Positions 6,752-14,803 of a DNA stretch of 63,495 nucleotides are shown in pieces. Source of the DNA: Agilicoccus flavus (GTDB lineage Bacteria > Actinomycetota > Actinomycetes > Actinomycetales > Dermatophilaceae); contig NZ_JACYXE010000015.1 in the NCBI RefSeq assembly GCF_014857905.1, forward strand, positions 1-63,495, given 5' to 3'. The translations under genes were made by a program, and so were the position numbers. Numbering within the stretch: position 1 is the first letter of the stretch; every line of letters begins with the position of its first letter. The notes beneath the pieces were generated by a model. That model saw nothing but the letters and a program-made list of their open reading frames with translations, made no database searches and was not told the origin of the DNA.

Positions 6752-8272
6752 GTGACCCCCGAGAAGACCAGCGTGTTCGCCCTCGCCGACCCTCTGTCGG
6801 CGAAGGCCGACCCGACGCTCATCGGCACCGACGAGGACCATTTCGCCGCCATCGCCGCCGGCCTGGAGGCGAGCGTCGCCGAGCTGTCCGCCCGCCTGAC
6901 GACGACGCGCCTGACCCGGGCCGACCACGGGCAGACGGCCCTCGAGCGGGATCTCGAGGTCCATCGGCTCAGCGCGCGTCTGCGGGCTCTGAGCCGGTTC
7001 GGCGTCGACCTGTGCCTCGGGCGGATGGTCACGGCGGGTGCCGGCGACCCGGCCGCCGAGGGTGCGGTCGGCGGCAGTGTGGACGGCGCCGACGCGGACG
7101 GGCCGATGTACGTCGGACGCCTCGGCCTGACCGACGCGGACGGCCGCCGCCTGCTCCTGGACTGGCGCTCCCCCGCCGCCGAGCCGTTCTTCGGGGCCAC
7201 GCACGGCAACCCCATGGGGCTGGCGAGCCGGCGTCGGTACCGCTGGACGCGCGGCCGGGTCACCGACTACTGGGACGAGGTGTTCACCCCCGAGGGCCTG
7301 GAGGGGCACGCGGCCCTCGACGACCAGTCCGCCTTCATCGCGAGCCTCGGCGGCAGCCGGTCGACCCGCATGCGCGACGTCCTCGGCACGATCCAGGCGG
7401 ATCAGGACGCCATCATCCGCGCCGGCTCACGCGGGGCGCTCGTCGTCGACGGCGGGCCGGGCACGGGCAAGACCGTCGTGGCCCTGCACCGCACGGCCTA
7501 CCTGCTCTACGCCGACCCGCGCCTCGGGCACCGCCGCGGCGGGGTGCTGTTCGTCGGGCCCCACGACGCCTACCTCGCGTACGTCGCCGACGTCCTGCCG
7601 AGCCTCGGCGAGGAGGGGGTCCGGACGTGCACGGTCGCCGACCTCGTGCCCGAGGGCGCCTCCGCACCCGAGGAGGCCGATCCCGACGTGGCCCGCCTCA
7701 AGGCGCGGGCGGATCTCGTCGGCGGCATCGAGACGGCCGTCGCGTTCTACGAGGAGACCCCCCCGCCGATGGACATCGACACCGACTGGGGTCAGGTGCA
7801 CGTGAGCGAGCTGGACTGGGCGGCCGCCTTCGACGCCCCGGCCCCCGGCACGCCGCACAACGAGGCGCGGGAGACGATCTGGGGCGACCTCGTCTGGATC
7901 GTCCACGAGCGGCTCGGGGGCGGTGTGGAGCCCGAGCGGCTGGACGCGTCGCTGCGCGAGGACGAGGCGCTCACCTCGGCCGTCTACCGGGCGTGGCCGA
8001 CCATCGAGCCGACCGACCTCGTCGGCGACCTGTGGTCGGTGCCCGCCTACCTGCGGCTGTGCGCCCCGGGCCTGAGCTGGGAGGAGATCCGCACCCTGCA
8101 GCGCGCGCAGCCCCAGGCCTGGACCCGCTCGGACCTGCCGTACCTCGACGCCGCCCGGCGCCGGCTCGGCGACCCCGACGCCTCCCGCCGCGAACGCCGC
8201 CGTCGCGCGGTCCTCGCCTACGTCGCGATGACCCGGGCCACCCGGCAGCTCGTCGTCCTCACGAGCCGATGA
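6752..8272 (+). CDS. helR: HelR/HelD-type RNA-polymerase recycling ATPase, internally deleted
   Basis: HelR-like proteins remove rifampicin-stalled RNA polymerase and need UvrD-type ATPase motifs. This 506-aa product has the N-terminal coiled-coil region, the 1A domain with Walker A GGPGTGKT, and the C-terminal motif VI YVAMTRAT. It is ~200 residues shorter than the usual ~700-750 aa. After RRLGDPDASRRERRRR (about 8195) it jumps in frame to AVLAYVAMTRATRQLVVL, so the Walker B DExQ motif and motifs III-V are missing. ATPase activity should be lost. The GTG start has GGATCGGAG upstream, and an RAE precedes it. The 3' end overlaps the convergent PaaX-type gene by 14 bp. Confidence 0.85.
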   Translation: MTPEKTSVFALADPLSAKADPTLIGTDEDHFAAIAAGLEASVAELSARLTTTRLTRADHGQTALERDLEVHRLSARLRALSRFGVDLCLGRMVTAGAGDPAAEGAVGGSVDGADADGPMYVGRLGLTDADGRRLLLDWRSPAAEPFFGATHGNPMGLASRRRYRWTRGRVTDYWDEVFTPEGLEGHAALDDQSAFIASLGGSRSTRMRDVLGTIQADQDAIIRAGSRGALVVDGGPGTGKTVVALHRTAYLLYADPRLGHRRGGVLFVGPHDAYLAYVADVLPSLGEEGVRTCTVADLVPEGASAPEEADPDVARLKARADLVGGIETAVAFYEETPPPMDIDTDWGQVHVSELDWAAAFDAPAPGTPHNEARETIWGDLVWIVHERLGGGVEPERLDASLREDEALTSAVYRAWPTIEPTDLVGDLWSVPAYLRLCAPGLSWEEIRTLQRAQPQAWTRSDLPYLDAARRRLGDPDASRRERRRRAVLAYVAMTRATRQLVVLTSR

Positions 8273-9119
8273 GGTCGCGGGGCCCACTGCCGGGGTCGCG
8301 CCGGAGCAGCTCACGGTAGGGGGAGGCGGCGACGTAGTCCTCGACCGTCGCCGCGAAGACCGGCCCGGACTGCCGGCCGATGGCGGCGACGAGCTCCCCC
8401 AGCCGGTCGAGACCCACGGCCTCGGGCAACAGATCGCGGGGGATGGCCGCGCTGGCGGACCACAGGGGGGTCGCCGTGGCGAAGGCGTCGTCGAGGCGAC
8501 GCGCCTCTACCCAACCGTCCTGCGACCGCTCGGAGGCCGAGCGCACGAGCCGGTCGACGGCCTGCCCCACTCGGGCCCGAAGGCCGCGGTAGTCCCAGGC
8601 GACGTCCGCCATCCGGTGCGCGGCCTCCCGATCGACGGCCAACTCCCCGACCTCGATGCGGAGCGCGGCATCCGAGGAGAACGGCTCGACCCACGGCCGC
8701 GGGTCCTGGCAGCCGAGCAGCAGGCCGGGTCGGTATGGCCCGAACCCCTCCCGCGCCGAGGCCGCGAGCAAGGTCTCGCGTGCGCGACGACGGGTCTGGG
8801 GGATGTCGTGGACGACGACGTGGAAACGACCCCGCCACGGCGGCGGCTCGACCCCTTCGCCGATCGCTCGATAGCGGCGCAGCATCGGCCCGGCCAGGAC
8901 GTAGACGGCGACGCGGCCGTGGCGTTCGACCTCGAGGTTTCCGGCGGCGACGAGCCGGGAGATCATCTGCCGCGCGGCAGGCTCGCCGGTTCCGAGGTGC
9001 CCGAGGAGCGGGACGAGGAGGGGGCCGGGCACGGCGATCGCCCCGAGGAGGCCGAACGCGAAACCGATGCGCGAGGCGGCCTGGGACCGTCGCGATCCCG
9101 ACTCGGGCGCCTGCGTCAT
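8259..9119 (-). CDS. PaaX family transcriptional regulator
   Basis: 286-aa regulator of the PaaX type (named for the phenylacetyl-CoA-responsive repressor). It has an N-terminal winged-helix segment (GEPAARQMISRLVAAGNLEVERHGR with VAVYVLAGPMLRRY), the central FHVVVHDIPQTRRRARETL strand-helix unit characteristic of PaaX, and a C-terminal PYRELLRRDP. No phenylacetate genes are nearby, so its ligand is unknown. It is divergent from the VC0807-type membrane gene, and a palindrome lies between them. Confidence 0.8.
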   Translation of the reverse strand: MTQAPESGSRRSQAASRIGFAFGLLGAIAVPGPLLVPLLGHLGTGEPAARQMISRLVAAGNLEVERHGRVAVYVLAGPMLRRYRAIGEGVEPPPWRGRFHVVVHDIPQTRRRARETLLAASAREGFGPYRPGLLLGCQDPRPWVEPFSSDAALRIEVGELAVDREAAHRMADVAWDYRGLRARVGQAVDRLVRSASERSQDGWVEARRLDDAFATATPLWSASAAIPRDLLPEAVGLDRLGELVAAIGRQSGPVFAATVEDYVAASPYRELLRRDPGSGPRDLIGS

Positions 9120-9130
9120 GCCCCTGAGAA

Positions 9131-9145
9131 TATATGACGTCTATA
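9131..9145. promoter_or_regulatory. AT-rich palindrome between paaX-like and VC0807-like genes
   Basis: TATATGACGTCTATA has a GACGTC core (9136-9141) flanked by TATA on both sides, with one base of asymmetry. It stands out from the GC-rich surroundings and lies in the 60-bp divergent intergenic region, so it is a candidate operator for the PaaX-type regulator and/or a -10 region. Confidence 0.45.
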
Positions 9146-9179
9146 CCGCGCATCCCACAAGGCGTGTCATGCTTCAGTC

Positions 9180-9908
9180 GTGAGCAGGCGGACGAACGAC
9201 TCGAGCACCCCGGGTTCGGTTCCGGACGGCCCGACCCGTCCCAGGGTCCCGGGCTGGGCGAACCTGGCCCTCACCATCACCCTCAGCATGGTCGCGCCCC
9301 TCGTCGTCTTCAACGTCGCCAAGGGCCAGGGCGCGTCGGACGTGAGCGCCTACCTCCTGGCGAGCGCACCCCCGCTCCTCGAGGCGGTGCTCGTCGCCGT
9401 GTTGCGCCGCACCCTCGACACGTTCGCGGTCGTCATGGTGAGCCTCAACGTCCTGTCCGCGGCCGTCGCGGTGGTCGGCGACACGGGCCCGACATTCCTG
9501 CTGCTCAAGGACTCGGCGATCACCGCGGCGTTCGGGCTGCTGTGCCTGGTCACGCTCCTGCCCGTCGTGCCCCGCCCGCTGATGTTCTACTTCGCGCAGC
9601 GCTTCGCCGGCCGAGGGACCCCGGAAGGGGAGGCACGCTTCGGCAAGCTGTGGCAGTACCCGTCGTTCCGCGGCCTCATGCGGCTCATCACCGGGTTGTG
9701 GGGGGCCGGCTACGTGCTGGAGGCTCTGGTCAAGGTCGTGGTGGCCGAGACCACGTCGTTCCAGGCGGCCTACAACCTCAATCAGGTGCTGCCGATCCTC
9801 GTCGCGGGGACGCTCGCGGCGGTCACCATCGTGCTCGCGCGTCGGGGCAAGCGTGCCGGTGAGCGGCGCCAGGCGGCCGCCGCGGAGGGCGAGCCTCACA
9901 GCGTCTGA
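9180..9908 (+). CDS. VC0807 family integral membrane protein
   Basis: 242-aa protein of the VC0807/septation-protein-A-like group, function unknown. Five or more hydrophobic helices are visible (LALTITLSMVAPLVVF, LLEAVLVAVL, VMVSLNVLSAAVAVVG, ITAAFGLLCLVTLLPV, VLPILVAGTLAAVTIVL). The middle has the family segment PLMFYFAQRF and WQYPSFRGLMRLITGLWG. It starts at a GTG; no good ribosome site is visible. It is divergent from the PaaX-type gene, which may regulate it. Confidence 0.75.
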   Translation: MSRRTNDSSTPGSVPDGPTRPRVPGWANLALTITLSMVAPLVVFNVAKGQGASDVSAYLLASAPPLLEAVLVAVLRRTLDTFAVVMVSLNVLSAAVAVVGDTGPTFLLLKDSAITAAFGLLCLVTLLPVVPRPLMFYFAQRFAGRGTPEGEARFGKLWQYPSFRGLMRLITGLWGAGYVLEALVKVVVAETTSFQAAYNLNQVLPILVAGTLAAVTIVLARRGKRAGERRQAAAAEGEPHSV

Positions 9909-9975
9909 GCCGGCGCGCGTCCGTGTCCCCTGTTCTCCGCCTCGTTCTCCGTCTCATCGGGTCGGGCAGGGCGAC

Positions 9976-11184
9976 TCAGCCGCCGACGAACGCGGCGAGA
10001 CCGTCGAGCAGACGGTCGACGTCGGTGTCGTCGACGTAGGGCGCGAGGCCGACGCGCAGGGCGTGGTCGTCGTCGAGCGCGAGACGGCGGAACGGCTCGA
10101 TCGCGTAGAACGAGCCGGCCGGGGCGAGGACGTTACGGCCGGCGAGGAACCGGGTCGCGTCCGCGGTGCGGCGACCCGGCAAGGTGAACAGCAGCGTCGG
10201 CGTGCGGTGCCGGGCGCGGGAGTGGAGCACGACGGCGTCCCCGAGCCCGGCCAGTGTCTCCTCGATGCGCTGCTGCAGCCGCGTCTCGTGGGCGTCGATC
10301 GCGTGGAACGAGGCCCGCAACCGGGCACGACGTTCGGTGGCCCCGCCGGGGGCGAGGTCGGCGAGGACGTCGACGGCGGCCGCGGCGCCGGCCATGATCT
10401 CGTACGGCAGCGTCCCGAGCTCGAAGCGTTCGGGCACCGTGTCGGTCGAGGGCAGGAGCTTGTCGGGCCGGATCGTCTCGAGGAGCCCCGGGTCGGCGGC
10501 CAGGACGCCGCAGTGCGGCCCGAGGAACTTGTAGGGCGAGCAGACGAACAGGTCGGCACCCAGCTCGCGCAGGTCGACGCTCGCGTGCGCCGCGTAGTGG
10601 ACCCCGTCGACGTGGACGAGGGCGCCGTGGGCGTGGGCCGCCTCGGCGATGCGGGCGACGTCCGGCTTCGTGCCGAGCAGGTTGGAGGCCGCGGTGACGG
10701 CGACGAGTCGGGTGCGGTCGGACACCGCCGACTCGACGCTCTCCCAGGCGATCTCCCCCGTGGCCGGGTCGATGTCGATCCACCGCACCACCGCGCCGGC
10801 CGCCTCCGCCGCCTGGATCCACGGGCGGACGTTGGAGTCGTGGTCGAGCCGGGACACGACGATCTCGTCGCCCGGGCCCCACGTCTTCGACAGGGCCCGC
10901 GAGACGTCGTACGTCAGCTGGGTCGCGCTGCGGCCGTAGACGATCCCCGCCGCCGACACCCCGAGGAGGTCGGCGTACGCGGCCCGGAACCGGGCGACGG
11001 CCTCCTCGGCCGCGGAGTCCGAGGCCAGCGAGGTGCCGCGGTTGGACAGCGGACCCGTCAACGTGGCCGCGATCGCCTCCCCGACCTCGCGGGGCGTCTG
11101 CGTGCCGCCGGGCCCGTCGAAGTGGGCGATGCCGGACGCGAGCGAGGGGAAGCGCGCGCGGAAGGCGCCGACGTCGTAGGTCAT
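9976..11184 (-). CDS. Class V aminotransferase, cysteine desulfurase-like
   Basis: 402-aa PLP-dependent fold-type I enzyme of the 'cysteine desulfurase-like' group. The start FRARFPSL...FDGPGGTQTP is characteristic, and the PLP lysine lies in CSPYKFLGPHCGVL. VDGVHYAAHASVDLRELGADLF supplies the cofactor Asp region. The segment where true IscS/SufS carry a catalytic Cys is LPSTDTVPERFELGT, with no Cys, so sulfur mobilisation is doubtful. The ATG at 11184 with AGGA upstream was chosen over a much longer antisense reading. Confidence 0.85.
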   Translation of the reverse strand: MTYDVGAFRARFPSLASGIAHFDGPGGTQTPREVGEAIAATLTGPLSNRGTSLASDSAAEEAVARFRAAYADLLGVSAAGIVYGRSATQLTYDVSRALSKTWGPGDEIVVSRLDHDSNVRPWIQAAEAAGAVVRWIDIDPATGEIAWESVESAVSDRTRLVAVTAASNLLGTKPDVARIAEAAHAHGALVHVDGVHYAAHASVDLRELGADLFVCSPYKFLGPHCGVLAADPGLLETIRPDKLLPSTDTVPERFELGTLPYEIMAGAAAAVDVLADLAPGGATERRARLRASFHAIDAHETRLQQRIEETLAGLGDAVVLHSRARHRTPTLLFTLPGRRTADATRFLAGRNVLAPAGSFYAIEPFRRLALDDDHALRVGLAPYVDDTDVDRLLDGLAAFVGG

Positions 11185-11311
11185 GGGAGTCCTCCAGGGG
11201 CGAGACGGGTCGATCGCCCCCATTCTGTCGACACCGCCCCGTCGGGCCGACCGGGTGCCGGCGGGGAGGCGGACGGGCGCCTCCACCAGGTGCCCGGCAC
11301 AATCGGGACGC

Positions 11312-13165
11312 ATGACCTCCCAGAGTTCGGCCCCCGGCGCCCGTGTGGCCGTGATCGTCAACCCCCGCCACGCGCGGCGGGCACACCGCGCCGCGGCCGT
11401 GCTCCGCGCCGCGTGCGAGCGACTGCGCCTGCGCCTGGTCGGGGTCCACGAGACGACGCCCGACTCCCCCGGGGCGGACCAGGCCCGCGCGGCCCTCGCC
11501 GACGGGGCCGACATCGTCGTCGCGGTCGGGGGCGACGGCACCGTGCGGGAGGTCGCGGGCGCGGTGGCCGGCACCGGGGCCCGCCTCGGCGTCGTGCCCA
11601 CCGGCACGGCGAACCTGTACGCCCGCAACGTCGGCCTGCCCCTCGACCTCGACCGGGCGGTGCGCGTCGCCCTCGTCGGCGCGCCCCGAGACGCGGACCT
11701 CGGCCGGGTCACCCTGACCACGTCCTCGGGACTGCGCGAGTCGAGCTTCCTCGTCGTCCTCGGCGTCGGCCACGACGCCCTCACCCTCCAGGACGTGCCG
11801 GGCCACCACGCCTCCCGCCTCGGTTGGCTCGGCTACGTGCTCCCGGGCCTGCGCCACCTCACCCGGCCGGGGGTGCCGATGCGCGTCGCGCTGGACGGGG
11901 GCCCCGCCCGCGAGTGGCAGCCCTGGACGCTGCTCGTCGCGAACTGCGGACGACTCCCGGCGGGACTGCGGGTCGTCCCCGGCGCCCACCCCGACGACGG
12001 CCGGTTCCACGTGCTCGAGGTGACGCCGGCCGGGGTCCGTGACTGGGTCGGCATCGCCGCCTCCGGCCTGTTCCCGCGGGAGGAGGCACCGGCCGGGCTG
12101 CGGCGTCGCACTGCCTCCCGGGTCGCCGTCGAGCTCCCCTCCCCCGTGGCCGTCCAGCTCGACGGCGACGTGATCGAGGACGTCACGGCGCTGGAGGTGC
12201 AGATCCGCCCGGGCGCTCTCGTCGTGCACGCGCGACCGACCGCCCGTGCCCTGCCCGACGTCGCGCTGCTCAGCGACGAGGCCGTCGCGGCCCTCGTCCA
12301 CGACGTCCACGACGGCGGCGTGAGCGAGGACGAGCAGGACGTGGTCGTCGGTCTGCTCACGCGACTGACCGGCGAGCGGTTCCAGCGGGTCAAGTACCTG
12401 CTCAACAGTCAGGGCGACCAGCACGACCTCGAGCAACTCGTCTTCGACCGCCTCGACGACGCGCACCGGGGGGTGCTGCTCGACCACATCGTCGCCCAGG
12501 CCGACGCCACCGGTCCCAGCCGGGACGTGCGGGTGCTGTGCGACATCGACGACACCGTGAAGTGCGCGATCCACGACGACCGGTACCTGCGCGGCACGAT
12601 CTACCCGGGGATCGTCGAGTTCCTCCACGCCCTCGACGAGGGGTCGACGGTCGACCCCGGCCGACCGGGCGACCTCACCTTCGTCACCGCCCGCCCCGCC
12701 GGCCCCCGCGGCCTCGTCGAGCGGTACACCCGCAACGCCCTCGGCGACCTCGGCCTGCCCCCGCACACCGTCATGGGCGGCTCGTTCCTCAACCTGCACA
12801 CGAGGGCGGCGATCGCCGAGCGGAAGCGGGAGAACTTCCACCGCGACCGCCTCCTGTTCCCCGAGTGTCGGATGGTGTTCTGCGGCGACAGCGGCCAGGC
12901 CGACCCGCAGGTGGGGCTCGACGCGCGCCGCCGCTACGGCGACCACGTCGTCGCCGTCTTCATCCACGATGTCGTCGGCGTCGACGCGGACACGCGGCGC
13001 GCCTGGGCCGACGAGGGGGTGTTCGCCGTCGACACGTGGGACGAGGCCGCCCGGCTCGCCCGGCGGCTCGACCTCGTCTCGGCCGAGGGACTGGCGGAGG
13101 TCGAGCGGGCCGTCGCGCGGGACATCCGGCCGCAGTACCCGGCGGACCGCGGCCGGCGCGCGTAG
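11312..13165 (+). CDS. Diacylglycerol kinase fused to App1-type phosphatidate phosphatase
   Basis: 617-aa two-domain protein. Residues ~10-300 are a lipid kinase catalytic domain: VAVIVNP, the ATP-binding GGDGT at 73-77, and PTGTANLYARNVGLP. After a linker, residues ~390-600 form a HAD-like App1 (DUF2183) phosphatidate phosphatase domain: nucleophile motif DIDDT at 411-415 and GDSGQ at 525-529, with FVTARPAGPRGL and MGGSFLNL between. The kinase would make phosphatidate from diacylglycerol and the phosphatase would do the reverse. Both motif sets look intact. A CACAAT box 8 nt before the ATG suggests leaderless transcription. Confidence 0.85.
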   Translation: MTSQSSAPGARVAVIVNPRHARRAHRAAAVLRAACERLRLRLVGVHETTPDSPGADQARAALADGADIVVAVGGDGTVREVAGAVAGTGARLGVVPTGTANLYARNVGLPLDLDRAVRVALVGAPRDADLGRVTLTTSSGLRESSFLVVLGVGHDALTLQDVPGHHASRLGWLGYVLPGLRHLTRPGVPMRVALDGGPAREWQPWTLLVANCGRLPAGLRVVPGAHPDDGRFHVLEVTPAGVRDWVGIAASGLFPREEAPAGLRRRTASRVAVELPSPVAVQLDGDVIEDVTALEVQIRPGALVVHARPTARALPDVALLSDEAVAALVHDVHDGGVSEDEQDVVVGLLTRLTGERFQRVKYLLNSQGDQHDLEQLVFDRLDDAHRGVLLDHIVAQADATGPSRDVRVLCDIDDTVKCAIHDDRYLRGTIYPGIVEFLHALDEGSTVDPGRPGDLTFVTARPAGPRGLVERYTRNALGDLGLPPHTVMGGSFLNLHTRAAIAERKRENFHRDRLLFPECRMVFCGDSGQADPQVGLDARRRYGDHVVAVFIHDVVGVDADTRRAWADEGVFAVDTWDEAARLARRLDLVSAEGLAEVERAVARDIRPQYPADRGRRA

Positions 13166-13232
13166 CGTCGAGAGGGGCGCCCGCGTGGCGTCGGGAAGAC
13201 GAAGGTCCGGACCGCACGACGAGAGGCCACCC

Positions 13233-13817
13233 ATGGCGACGCCCGCAGCACCGCTCCCACCCCGGCCGGCCCACCCCGGAGCTGCGGGACGGGTCGAGAC
13301 CGTACCGGTCCGCCTGCGCGTCGACGGCGTGGATCGCGAGCTGGACCTCGACCCGAGGGTGAGTGTCCTCGACGCGCTGCGGGACCGCCTCGGCGTCACC
13401 TCGGTCAAGAAGGGCTGCGACCACGGCCAGTGCGGCGCCTGCACCGTGCTCGCGGACGGTCGACGCATCCTGTCCTGCCTCGCGCTCGCGGCCTCCTACG
13501 ACGGCGCCGAGGTGACGACCTCGGCCGGTCTCGGGGCCCCGGATCGTCTGGGCGACCTCCAGGAGGCGTTCGTCGCGCGCGACGCCCTCCAGTGCGGCTA
13601 CTGCACCCCCGGCCAGATCTGCTCGGCGGAGGGGATGCTCGCCGAGGCGCGCGCCGGGATGCCGAGCCACGTGAGCCCCGACGTGCGCGACGTCGACTCC
13701 CCCGTCGAGCTCACCGACGACGAGATCCGCGAGCGCATGAGCGGCAACCTGTGCCGGTGCGGGGCGTACGTCAACATCGTCGCCGCGATCGGCGACGTCG
13801 CGAGGGCCCGTTCGTGA
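13233..13817 (+). CDS. paoA: Aldehyde oxidoreductase [2Fe-2S] subunit (PaoA/YagT-like)
   Basis: 194-aa iron-sulfur subunit of a xanthine-oxidase-family molybdoenzyme. It holds two [2Fe-2S] sites: plant-type KKGCDHGQCGACTV with a later SC in the first half, and QCGYCTPGQ plus NLCRCGAY in the second. It passes electrons from the molybdenum site to FAD. It has no obvious Tat signal, unlike E. coli PaoA. It is first of three genes; the next gene overlaps by 4 bp (GTGA). The ATG has GAGAGG upstream. Confidence 0.9.
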   Translation: MATPAAPLPPRPAHPGAAGRVETVPVRLRVDGVDRELDLDPRVSVLDALRDRLGVTSVKKGCDHGQCGACTVLADGRRILSCLALAASYDGAEVTTSAGLGAPDRLGDLQEAFVARDALQCGYCTPGQICSAEGMLAEARAGMPSHVSPDVRDVDSPVELTDDEIRERMSGNLCRCGAYVNIVAAIGDVARARS

Positions 13818-14803
13818 GGCCGTTCGTGTACGAGCGGGCGACCGACGTCGCCGACGCCCTCGACCGGGCCGGCGACGGCGCGGTCTTCCTCGCCGGCGGG
13901 ACGAACCTCGTCGACCACCTGCGCCTGGGGGTGCGCTCGGCCGAGCGGCTCGTCGACATCACCCGCATCGGCCTCGACGAGGTCGAGGAGCTGCCGGGCG
14001 GCGGCCTGCGCGTCGGGGCGCTGGTGCGCAACAGCGATCTCGCGGCCCACCCGGCGCTGCGGCGCGGCTTCCCGGTCGTCGCGCAGGCCCTCCTCGCCGG
14101 CGCCTCCGGCCAGTTGCGGAACATGGCGACGACCGGCGGCAACCTGCTGCAGCGCACCCGGTGCGTCTACTTCCAGGACGTGACCATGCCCTGCACCAAG
14201 CGCGATCCCGGCTCGGGCTGCTCCGCGCTGGAGGGGTACGCCGCGGGGAACGCGATCTTCGAGACCTCGCCGCGGTGCATGGCCGTGCACCCGTCCGACC
14301 TGTGCGTCGCGCTCGTCGCGCTCGACGCGGTCGTGCGCACGACCGGCCCGGCCGGCGACCGGGAGATCCCGATGACGGAGCTGTACCGGCGGGCCGAGGA
14401 CGGCCCGGAGACCGACACCCACCTGGTCCCCGGCGAGCTGATCACGCACGTCGACCTCCCGCCGTTGGCGCCGGGGACCCGGTCGGCCTACCGGAAGGTG
14501 CGCGAGCGGGCGTCCTACGCGTTCGCGCTCGTGTCGGTCGCGGCCGCCCTCGACGTCGTCGACGGCCGGGTGCGCGACGCGAGGCTCGGCTTCGGCGGCG
14601 TCTGCCACCGACCCTTCCGCGCCCGCCGGGCCGAGGAGGCGCTGGTCGGAGGGCCCGCCGACGCGGCCGCGTTCGCGGCGGCCATCGACGCCGAGCTCGC
14701 CCACGCGCGGCCGGGTCGCGACAACGCGGCCAAGGTGCCCATCCTGCGCAACACGGCCCTCGCGGTGCTCGCGGGCCTCGCCGACGAAGGAGCGCGTTCG
14801 TGA
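13814..14803 (+). CDS. paoB: Aldehyde oxidoreductase FAD subunit (PaoB/YagS-like)
   Basis: 329-aa FAD-binding subunit of the same enzyme. FLAGGTNLVDHLRLGV and MATTGGNLLQRTRC bind FAD. The cysteines in RCVYFQD...CTKRDPGSGC match the extra [4Fe-4S] site known in PaoB-type subunits. The GTG start overlaps the upstream stop by 4 bp and the gene's own stop overlaps the next start by 4 bp, a tightly coupled operon. Confidence 0.9.
   Translation: MRPFVYERATDVADALDRAGDGAVFLAGGTNLVDHLRLGVRSAERLVDITRIGLDEVEELPGGGLRVGALVRNSDLAAHPALRRGFPVVAQALLAGASGQLRNMATTGGNLLQRTRCVYFQDVTMPCTKRDPGSGCSALEGYAAGNAIFETSPRCMAVHPSDLCVALVALDAVVRTTGPAGDREIPMTELYRRAEDGPETDTHLVPGELITHVDLPPLAPGTRSAYRKVRERASYAFALVSVAAALDVVDGRVRDARLGFGGVCHRPFRARRAEEALVGGPADAAAFAAAIDAELAHARPGRDNAAKVPILRNTALAVLAGLADEGARS

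Noticed and set aside
10133-13468. 1111-aa minus-strand open frame
   Set aside because: It runs antisense to the lipid kinase-phosphatase and PaoA genes; the long open frame is a by-product of high GC.
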